20,136 nucleotides of DNA, taken from Nephromyces sp. MM_2019. Taxonomy: Eukaryota > Apicomplexa > Aconoidasida > Nephromycida. The translations under genes and the position numbers were made by a program. Shown piece after piece: positions 7,401 through 13,374 of the stretch. Location: assembly GCA_015657535.1 (NCBI GenBank), contig JADHZB010002089.1, positions 4,824 to 24,959 on the forward strand, written 5' to 3'. A model generated the notes under the pieces. The model had not been told where the DNA came from and searched no databases. It saw only the letters and a program-made list of their open reading frames with translations. Position 1 is the stretch's first letter. The number at the start of each line of letters is the position of its first letter.

Positions 7401-10214
7401 AACAAACCCTTTATTTTCTCATTGTTTTGGATACGGTTGGCATTGGAAGGAAACTTTGACTGAGCCTCATTTCTTTGAGTTCGGAGGTCAGCTATTTCTG
7501 AGTCAATAGCAGTCAATCGCTTCTTCAAGCCTGAAAAATAAAAAAGAGTTGCACGCACACACGCAGACACACAAGTAAGTGCAAGTTTACTACGAGGTGT
7601 ATATACACCCGTTTAGATTATATAAAGGCTGCAAAAATCATCGCAAAAACAGCGGTTTTAACGAAGAATAGATATAAATACTAGTGATCAAGAGCTCAAT
7701 GAGGAAGCCGAACACACATAGCAATAACTCATTGTATACAAACTGAATGAGCATGAGATAAAGCAATTTTAACACAAATAAAGATAGATCAGTGTACATA
7801 TACTCAATAAGGAAGTTAATCAACTTTAAACACAAGCTGATAGCTCAGTGCACATACACTCAATGAGAACGAGATAAAGCAGCTCTAAAAGCGATAGTTC
7901 AGTGTACAGAAACTCCATAAGGAGGTATATCAGCATTACCTCTGAGATCCTGGCCCTCCAACCCTGAGCTGGAAGAATGAGGAGCCTTCATACCCTCAGC
8001 AGATTTCAATGCTCTTTGCTTCTGAGCCCTCAACTGCACCAACCTATTCCACACTGCCTTGTGCTCTTCACGCGAGAGAGTAGATGTCATCATATAGTTA
8101 TCAATTTCTCTGAAAAAAAGGGGGGGAGGGGGGTAAAGACACGGGTTAGGAGAGGGGCAAACAGGTGGTCAAAGAGGTGTATATACACTAGAAACGCGTG
8201 TCGAAGAGAGAGGAGCGAGAGATGGGTTAAGAGGTGTATATACACTGGACATTTGCGTTGGAGAAAGGAGAGAGTCGAAGGGAGAGAGGTGTATATACAC
8301 TGGACATTTCTGTGCTGCAAAAAGCGAGGAGAGCAAAGAGGCGTATACACACTGAACTTGTGTGCAGGCAGAAGGTGGTGATGATATGATAATCTAACCC
8401 CATGCATCGGGAGTATCTGCACACCACCACGATAAAAGTGGAAGATGAAGATGAAGTAGAAAAAGATGAAAAACGATAAAAAAAGCCAGAAAGCTTCAAT
8501 TTTCCCTAATGTAGTTTCGATGCAACACACACACGGCAGACTCGTGTACCTGCAATGCATATGAAGCCTGCACTACTTCATACTTCTCGTTTGCTAAGCG
8601 AATTATAGCGAGTACATGAATATACGTGTGCCTATACATATAATGAAAGTTACAAACCCACAGAGAGATGCCCATACACACATAGACACACACGCACACA
8701 CAAGGGGAGAGATATGCACATATATACACATGCACACACAAAAAGAGAGATCCAGATAAACACATAGACAAACACGCGCACACGCACACCCGTAGACAGG
8801 AAGGCACATATGCACACCCATAGACAGGTACATAAACAAACATGCAGACACATATACAGATATACATACACACATAGATACAAAGACATGCACATACCCA
8901 CACACCCATACACACAGAAGGGGTTAAACCACTTACTTTATCAACTCATCTGTTTTCTCAACAGTATCAATGTTCTTCTTCAAATCTCTTCGATAATTCT
9001 CTTCTGCTGTCTTTTGTGTGGTCTGAAGAGGCAAGGAGGGCATAAATAAATACACACACGCGCACACATACATACACAGAGATAAACACACACACACACA
9101 TACACCGAGGGAAACACACGTGCCTATATGCACACACAAACACAAAACTAGGAAAAAGCACATACACTAGGGCTAAAAACTGAAAACACAATCAACACAC
9201 TAATCTAACGAACACGACGGTACCGCGATAGGCTCCTCAAAATACCATGCATTCTAAGCTTACCACAACATAGGAAAAAAAGGCTATCAGAACATATACA
9301 GTTAGCAACAGCCTTTTTTAACATACTATGCGTAGACTCTCCCCAAAATACCTAAAGAGAACACCTTCATAGACACCCACAGTGTATATACACCCCTTCA
9401 AAGTCCTAACCTAGAGAGTAACATTAAAATAGGCGTACACATACCCCCCCAAAAGCTAATCTTTCAAACACCACCCAACTATACAAACACCCCCCCAAAG
9501 CCCCCTCTTTCACTCCCCTCCCAAGTGTATATACACCCCCCCAAACACCTACAGAATCATTAATCTTCTCCTGAATGGCATTGGAAACGTTGTTTCTCTC
9601 TTCCAGTAGATTCTGAATTTTCGTTTGAATGAGCTGCACGCCTTCTTCTGCTTGGGAGAACATCGTAGTCCAGTTAAGGCGCTGTGATTTCACTTGCTCT
9701 ATCATAGAGTAGCAGTTATCCTGCAGGGATTGGAGAGTGGAGTGTGTGTGTGTGTGTGTGTGCACGCCTTTCTGTCTTTGTCTTTGAGCCTTTGTGTATG
9801 TGTTTACATGTCTTTGTGAACTTCTCTCTTTATTTCTTTCTCTCCTTGTGCCTTTGTGTGTGTACCTCTTGGTGTGTAACTCTTGGTGTGTAGCGCTTGG
9901 TTTGTGCATCTTCTTGTGTGAGTGCCTTCTCGTGTGTGCATCTTCTCGTGTGTGCATATTTCCGCTTTTCTCTTTTGGTGCATCTCTGTGTGCACGTCTT
10001 CGTATGTAATTTTTGTGCGCGTGTGTGTTTTTGCAACTATTTCTAACTCAAAAAAGAAACACAACTATTCTACCAGGCTCTCCTTGACTTGGGTGATCTT
10101 CTGGCTTTCCTCTTGAAATTTTCTTTCATATTCAGCCTCCTGAGGAGCAGGCTGACCGCCATACCTCCTCCCCTGATATTGACGCGGTTGCTTCTCAGCT
10201 TCTGACATCATCAT
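4341..10214 (-). CDS. Bfr1-like (nuclear segregation protein/mRNP-associated) coiled-coil protein, 11 exons
   Basis: Exons on the minus strand: 10214-10074, 9720-9553, 9022-8937, 8631-8542 (uncertain edges), 8109-7940, 7530-7352, 6468-6382, 5956-5771, 5549-5509, 5074-4966, 4499-4341. The product is about 471 residues, close to yeast Bfr1. It starts with three Met codons; the 10214 ATG follows an in-frame TAG. Residues 25-135 and 163-370 are Glu/Lys/Gln-rich heptad-like helix. The block EIDNYMMTSTLSREEHK fits the family's conserved 'TGSL..EEK' segment, and the C-terminal FDHQILQHFFQCG then VDIPITDADLENALRDL fits the family's C-terminal domain pattern. Family members associate with polysomes, mRNPs and the ER surface. 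No signal peptide or membrane segment is seen. Identity rests on recalled family pattern, not on a search. Confidence 0.65.
4795..4900. repeat. 36-bp direct repeat in the last confirmed intron
   Basis: TAATAGAGCACCCACAAGAC with its flanks occurs at 4831 and again at 4867, almost identical over 36 bp. Shorter, more diverged pieces (ACATAAGTCCA..ATCAT) precede it from about 4783. It sits in intron 10 of the Bfr1-like gene. Confidence 0.8.
4966..5074 (-). CDS. Bfr1-like gene, exon 10
   Basis: Enters in phase 2 after CACTAG and leaves in phase 0 before GTGAGT. Reads LSEGEGAFRSGKGKKKDKSK, then HLRFDHQILQHFFQCG. The acceptor AG follows directly on a GTGTACGTACAC word (5078-5089), so the palindrome ends three bases inside the intron's 3' end. 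Confidence 0.8.
5236..5450. repeat. CA-rich minisatellite in intron 9
   Basis: Runs of CACATACATACACATGCACA and related units. On the sense (minus) strand this is TG-rich, as in most introns here. Open frames over it (His/Thr/Tyr or Cys/Val runs) are compositional. Confidence 0.85.
5509..5549 (-). CDS. Bfr1-like gene, exon 9 (41 bases)
   Basis: After TTTACAG and before GTGTGT. Reads DVDGDVSNQSSSH plus two bases (AG) that complete Arg with the next exon. This marks a change from charged helix to a flexible Ser/Asp linker ahead of the C-terminal domain. Confidence 0.72.
5771..5956 (-). CDS. Bfr1-like gene, exon 8
   Basis: After ATGTTTAG, phase 0, 62 codons, donor GTATGT. Reads MKEEDSKQKIETQKIQLQ and on to LEKLVNHLRKLIDDRKKSG. 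The Met at the exon start is internal, not a start codon, because exon 7 joins in frame. Confidence 0.85.
6382..6468 (-). CDS. Bfr1-like gene, exon 7
   Basis: After CTTCTCAG, phase 0, 29 codons: RSKILEDKKEYLMKHREQM, then ELEHQKKWNR before GTGAGG. Highly charged helix. No ATG-led ORF tracks it on this strand, because the frame runs straight into intron at both ends. Confidence 0.8.
7121..7220. repeat. 32-bp tandem repeat, purine-rich
   Basis: The unit beginning ACGAAGAAGTACAAGAGAAG recurs at 7121, 7153 and 7185 with a partial copy at 7217, virtually without mismatches. It lies in intron 6 of the Bfr1-like gene; the sense strand is CT-rich. The period is not a multiple of three, so it is unlikely to be coding, although all plus frames are open and acidic/basic. 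Confidence 0.9.
7352..7530 (-). CDS. Bfr1-like gene, exon 6
   Basis: After TATTTTTCAG in phase 1; 59 codons plus a split Gly. Reads GLKKRLTAIDSEIADLRTQR, then SKFPSNANRIQNNEKIKGLF and QERDSLKQQLKEH. The donor is GTACGT after 7352, or GTAGTA one codon earlier; both keep phase 0. Confidence 0.87.
7940..8109 (-). CDS. Bfr1-like gene, exon 5
   Basis: After a T-rich CAG; enters in phase 2 and leaves in phase 1 before GTAATG. Reads EIDNYMMTSTLSREEHKAVW, then NRLVQLRAQKQRALKSAEGM, then a Ser-rich linker (APHSSSSGLEGQ). The TSTLSREEHK stretch is the most family-like segment of the gene. Confidence 0.85.
8160..8360. repeat. Tandem repeat of about 55 bp built on GAGGTGTATATACAC
   Basis: Three units carry an exact GTGTATATACAC at 8177, 8234 and 8289; a fourth diverged unit has GCGTATACACAC near 8341. 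Spacings are 57, 55 and about 52 bp. The conserved tail is TGGACATTT in copies two and three. It lies in intron 4 of the Bfr1-like gene and shows that the 12-bp word can be amplified with flanking sequence. Confidence 0.85.
8542..8631 (-). CDS. Bfr1-like gene, exon 4 (boundaries uncertain)
   Basis: The convincing core is 8592-8550, reading NEKYEVVQASYALQ. The best-looking edges of that core (acceptor CTTAG, exon start 8593; donor GTACAC after 8550) give phases that fit neither neighbour. Starting after TATAG (8631) and ending before GTCTGC (8542) keeps the frame from exon 3 to exon 5 and retains the core. Another in-phase choice ends at 8584 before GTATGA and drops the core. A sequence error of one base is also possible. 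Confidence 0.45.
8937..9022 (-). CDS. Bfr1-like gene, exon 3
   Basis: After CTCTTCAG; reads TTQKTAEENYRRDLKKNI and then DTVEKTDELI, ending with two bases of a Lys codon before a strong GTAAGT donor (phase 2). Coiled-coil continues. Confidence 0.82.
9553..9720 (-). CDS. Bfr1-like gene, exon 2
   Basis: After CCCTGCAG and before GTAGGT, phase 0 at both ends, 56 codons. Reads DNCYSMIEQVKSQRLNW, then a long amphipathic helix with EEGVQLIQTKIQNLLEERNN. The flanking intron to the left (9023-9552) carries two copies of GTGTATATACAC, one only 16 bp inside the donor. Confidence 0.85.
9738..9760. repeat. TG microsatellite
   Basis: A (TG)n run just inside intron 1 of the Bfr1-like gene, close to the exon 2 acceptor. 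Other pure dinucleotide runs lie near 2837-2858, 4016-4030, 4180-4208, 17343-17362 and 19390-19412. Confidence 0.9.
10074..10214 (-). CDS. Bfr1-like gene, exon 1
   Basis: Starts ATG ATG ATG TCA (10214, 10211, 10208 are possible starts; an in-frame TAG lies 15 bases upstream of the first). It encodes residues 1-47: a Gln/Arg/Gly-rich head (QPRQYQGRRYGGQPAPQE) and then the first coiled-coil turns. It ends at CTG before GTAGAA, phase 0. Confidence 0.8.
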
Positions 10215-10632
10215 CTTCAAAGCAGAAAACTAGAAACAGCCTGAATTTAAAGGAGTAAAGGATGAATTTGTGGGAGAGGGGGGGGGGCAGAAGAGGAAAA
10301 AAAAGCAGAAAGAGCACGAAAAAGAGCACGAAAAAGATGAAACAGAAGCACAAGAAGACGAAGAAGATGAAGAAAAACATCAAAAATGAGCAAGAAAAAG
10401 AGCAAAAACATCAAACCTGAAACAAGAAAAGCAGCAAAATAATCAAAAAACAACGAAAACAAATAAACTTCTACCAAACTGCACACACAATGAATCGATA
10501 GCACATCAATTTCCTTTCAACCAACAATGTAACTCCTCAGAATTAATTATAAAACACATAGCTCCTGCAAAAACTTCTCACAAATACTCCTTTTCCTACT
10601 CTCTCAAAGATACTCATTCAAATCTGCGAATA
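10215..10632. other. Intergenic region upstream of the Bfr1-like gene
   Basis: About 420 bp between the Bfr1-like start and the stop of the neighbouring minus-strand gene. It contains a purine-rich stretch (about 10270-10440; AGAAGA/AAAAGA-type sequence on plus) and AT-rich sequence to 10620. It must hold the Bfr1-like promoter, but I see no recognisable TATA or Inr arrangement. Confidence 0.6.
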
Positions 10633-10749
10633 TCATCTTCCTGCCTCATCTAACATTAATCTGAGAAACTGTTCATTATAGTCTGCAGATTCAAAAACAT
10701 CACTTTTCACAGCTTCTCTACAAACTCTCAAGAAGACATCCTTCCAAAT
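10633..10749 (-). CDS. Unknown gene, terminal exon
   Basis: After TATTTTTTGTCGACGAAG: IWKDVFLRVCREAVKSDVFE, then SADYNEQFLRLMLDEAGR and TGA. The composition is non-repetitive and protein-like. The frame is open further upstream to about 10855. A similar acceptor-like block (TCTAACGC..TTTTTTGCCCTTGAAAG) precedes that extension, so another small exon (about 10856-10806) ending before GTAGTA is possible. No family recognised. Confidence 0.5.
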   Translation of the reverse strand: MWKDVFLRVCREAVKSDVFESADYNEQFLRLMLDEAGR

Positions 10750-13278
10750 CTTCGTCGACAAAAAATAGCAGTTATGATTGGAAGACAATATCATCATACT
10801 ACTAGTTGGGCGTGCGAAATTTTCTTCAAAGCGAGTGAAGATATGCACAAGCACTTTCAAGGGCAAAAAATTGCGTTAGAAACTCAGAAATTTATCATCT
10901 CCATGGAAATAGAAAACTGTAATTTATCTTCAAATTCATCATGCGCTTCATGCATTCCCACTCTTTGCCCTGCTTCTTCTCATCAATTTTTCATTTCTCC
11001 TCTTCTTATTGCTATTCATGTGCATTTCTCTTAAAAGTGGCTGGGTCGCTCCTACCCACCTCTTTTCATCTTTCTCCCCCCTTCCCCCTGCATTTGTGAG
11101 TTTCTCTATGCTCTCTCTTCTTTGTTTTGCTCTTCCCCTCCTCTTTATTTCCTTGTGCCTCCTCTCTACTTCCCCAGCTTCTCTCTGCTTCCTCCCCTCT
11201 TCTCTACTTCCCCCGCTTCTCTCTGTTTCCTCCCCTCGTTCTACCTCCCCGTCTCTTCCCTCCTCTCTACTTCTCCCCTTTCCCTCCCTTTCACCTCCCT
11301 CCCTTCCCCCCCCCCCAAAAGCAAAGTAACTTCTTCAACACACACATTTTCCATAGCGCCATCACCTCTACTACGCCATAACATAAAAAAAAACAATCTA
11401 AAAATGTAGGAATATGCGACATGAAGATAAGAGAAAACAGCGGTTACCACTGAAAATGAGGAGCATATTCCGACTCCACAGGAAGAAGGGATACGCAAAG
11501 AAATAATCTAGCAGTAAAAACGTCTAAAAATGCAAAAAAAGGCAACAGGATGACAAAAAATGCTTCATTCGCGTTAAGGAGTACGGGGGTGGGGGTGAGG
11601 GGGGTTTGAGGTTGGGGTGAGGGGGCAGTGGGGGCGAGTAAGGAACATGCAGAACCGCTGTGTTAGATGTGGGATTTTAGAGGAATGCAGGTAGCACATA
11701 TCTAAGGATTACGTAGAAAGGTTGAAGTGCGTGTGCATCTCCGGCGAGGAGCATAACGTGCAGTTGGGATTTTGGCGGGTATTGTGGTGGTTGTGCTTTG
11801 GGAGGGGCAATGGTTTATTGTGTGTATGTGTTCGGCTGTCTATGCCTGTGTGTGCGGGTTTGTCCGATTAGTTGAGGTGCGTGTGTTGAGATTAGGAAGC
11901 GAATTCCCAGTGAAATTAGCATGAGGTGTGATGTGAAGGCTAACGTGTACGCGTGAGGGTGCGAGATTGGAGTTTATCAGAATGAAACTGGGAGAGGATG
12001 CATGTGCGTGCATGATGGGAGCCTGTGTATGCGCAAGATCAATCTTTTACAGACACTAGGGATATCGTGTGTTTTCAATTCCTGAGAGTGTGTGTGTGCG
12101 TAATTTAAGAGTGTGTGTGTCGATACGATCATGACTATGACAGCTGCTTTCTAAATCACTCTCACGCTCGCTACATCATCCTACTACCTCTTCCAGTTAC
12201 TCCTTATGTGGGAGGAAAATGCCAACATACAACAGAATGCTGTGATATGCTTCAGTATAGCGGCTTGATACGCGCAAACACTCCTCCATAGCATCTTCGT
12301 TCCTTCAGACACACACCCACGCATTTAGTCAAGCAACCTCTACAATAAGTATAACCTAGGAGGAGCACCAAAAGCACACCGCACATGCATGTTAACTTGT
12401 ATGGTGCATGATGACATTCAAGTATATTAGCACACACACACAAATTTATCTGCACATAAACGAACCACCTAACACGCCCACAATCACATTAAAACGAGCA
12501 TACAACTACACCTGCGAGCATACTAACACACACAGGTGGAGACTAACGCACACGCTAATCAGTACATCAACACACACACATCTCATCCCCCGCACACACG
12601 CGATTCCTAACATGTATATATCTAGCGACACAAAAACACGTAGTCTATCCTAACACACACTTGCCTAGCAAGCCTGCATTCTGCCCAGAAACGGCACACA
12701 CTGACGCACACTTCCACCCACTTTTTCACTAACATTATCGCTCGCTTCAACTTTGTAATTTCCTTGCTCAAACCTTGCTTTACCTCAAACTCTCAAGCGT
12801 GATGGGGAATCCTGAAAAAATAAGGAGAGAGCATCATGGCGTATAGGCACACTCCGCGACAGCATCGTGACCTTTATGCATACATATAAGGAGAGCATCA
12901 AGGGAGCACACACCGGTGGGAGTACAGATACAAGAACACAGGCGCCTGGAGGGTACACAGAACAGGAGGGCAACAGTAGGGCAACAGTGGGGCAACAGTG
13001 GGGCAACAGGAGAGCATGCACACCGGGAGAGCACCAAGGGTCTTCGCCTGCACGCGGGAAAAAGCACCTGGGGGAACCGTGCAGATGCCAGGAGAGCACT
13101 ACGAAGCGTTGGATCACATTCAAGGCAAGCAACAGGAGAAGTACACACAATTCAGGGATACCTACAGGTGTACGTGCAACCGCCTCATCTGCTTCTGCAG
13201 TTCACTCGTAGTTTTCTCCAATTTTATTTTCAAAAACTTCAGTTCAGTCTGTGGGACAGTAATATTCTCCTTCGTCTT
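10633..13278 (-). CDS. Unrecognised coiled-coil protein gene, incomplete exon chain
   Basis: Supported exons: 13278-13174, 12789-12712, 12302-12231 and 10749-10633. A further candidate is 11795-11713. The first two join in phase 0 into a continuous amphipathic helix (QTELKFLKIKLEKTTSELQK through FEVKQGLSKEITKLKRAI). The third is a charged helix (NEDAMEECLRVSSRYTEAYH). The last ends FLRLMLDEAGR and TGA at 10635-10633. I recognise no family. No open ATG precedes the first exon: its frame meets TAG at 13281-13279. The start may therefore be in a short upstream exon, at the internal Met (QKQ-M-RRLH), or non-AUG. The joins to the last exon are unresolved, so this span may cover more than one gene. 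Confidence 0.45.
11040..11325. repeat. CT-rich tract with degenerate tandem repeats
   Basis: Nearly pure pyrimidine on the plus strand for about 280 bp. It includes repeated TCTCTACTTCCCCMGCTTCT and TTCCTCCCCT units (about 11163-11280). The long open frames here (Ser/Pro/Leu) are compositional. Such mirror-like polypurine-polypyrimidine DNA can form triplex structures. Confidence 0.8.
11585..11636 (+). other. G-quadruplex-like G-run cluster
   Basis: At least six runs of four to six G separated by short loops on the plus strand. This is the standard pattern for G-quadruplex DNA. It is C-rich on the sense strand of the surrounding minus-strand gene. Confidence 0.75.
11713..11795 (-). CDS. Possible exon, Pro/Gln-rich
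   Basis: The minus strand after CCCAAAG reads QPPQYPPKSQLHVMLLAGDA, then HALQPFY before GTAATC. It looks protein-like, but the acceptor is weak and its phase is not confirmed by neighbours. The plus strand of the same stretch is also open. Confidence 0.25.
12231..12302 (-). CDS. Unknown gene, third exon
   Basis: Between CTGAAG and a good GTATGT donor: NEDAMEECLRVSSRYTEAYH then SIL plus two bases. If the acceptor is CGAAG instead, the exon starts at 12294. The incoming phase does not match the preferred donor of the previous exon, so an exon or a different donor is missing between them. Confidence 0.5.
12712..12789 (-). CDS. Unknown coiled-coil gene, second exon
   Basis: A 26-codon exon reading FEVKQGLSKEITKLKRAIML and then VKKWVE, donor GTGTGC. 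It continues the heptad pattern of the previous exon. The acceptor used (CTTGAGAG) is weak. A better-looking TTTTTTCAG lies 37 bases upstream, but every frame from there stops early or leaves this helix. Confidence 0.5.
12968..13012. repeat. 11-bp tandem repeat
   Basis: CAACAGTRGGG occurs four times, with CAAC at 12971, 12982, 12993 and 13004. It lies in the presumed first intron of the unknown coiled-coil gene, in a GC-richer patch that also repeats GGAGAGCA. Confidence 0.85.
13174..13278 (-). CDS. Unknown coiled-coil gene, first recognised exon
   Basis: After CTCTAG, 35 codons: KTKENITVPQTELKFLKIKL, then EKTTSELQKQMRRLH. The donor is GTACAC (phase 0). GTAGGT seven bases further is an alternative donor, and an unspliced TAG follows at once. 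The exon's 5' edge lies 35 bp from the divergent SDR start codon. Confidence 0.65.
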
Positions 13279-13313
13279 CTAGAGTATATCAGGCACACAA
13301 TTACATCATCAAA
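13279..13313. promoter_or_regulatory. 35-bp divergent intergenic gap
   Basis: The only sequence between the first recognised exon of the minus-strand coiled-coil gene and the SDR start codon. No TATA box is visible. The real promoters must overlap one or both transcription units, unless the minus-strand gene has an earlier exon inside the SDR gene. Confidence 0.4.
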
Positions 13314-13374
13314 ATGAATCTTCTACAAGGAAAGCGCTGCCTGATTACCGGGGCTTCCCGGGGTATCGGAAGAG
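13314..13374 (+). CDS. SDR exon 1
   Basis: ATG at 13314 in AAAATGA context; MNLLQGKRCLITGASRGIGR plus the first base of Ala21; donor GTGTGT. The glycine-rich cofactor loop is complete in this exon. Confidence 0.92.

Noticed and set aside
7211..7459. Lys/Met-rich plus-strand frame over the 32-bp repeat
   Set aside because: Compositional: it overlaps intron 6 and exon 6 of the minus-strand Bfr1-like gene, whose frame is well supported.
8399..8416. Possible 18-base microexon between exons 4 and 5 of the Bfr1-like gene
   Set aside because: It has AG and GT edges, but its length is a multiple of three, so it does not cure the phase conflict.
8496..8915. 139-codon minus-strand open frame around exon 4 of the Bfr1-like gene
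   Set aside because: Only its downstream part (exon 4) looks like protein; the upstream part is a TG-repeat translation rich in Cys and Val.
10884..10975. Minus-strand stretch reading MHEAHDEFEDKLQFSISMEM before TGA at 10884
   Set aside because: Looks coding, but it has no usable donor or clear acceptor and conflicts with the downstream terminal exon.
10774..11034. 86-codon ATG-led frame on plus (MIGRQYHHTTSW...)
   Set aside because: No recognisable motif and no exon partners. The minus strand of the neighbouring stretch looks more protein-like, though neither is proven.
11875..11955. Plus-strand stretch reading EIRKRIPSEISMRCDVKANV
   Set aside because: Protein-like by eye, but the minus strand is equally open and no splice partners or family are visible.
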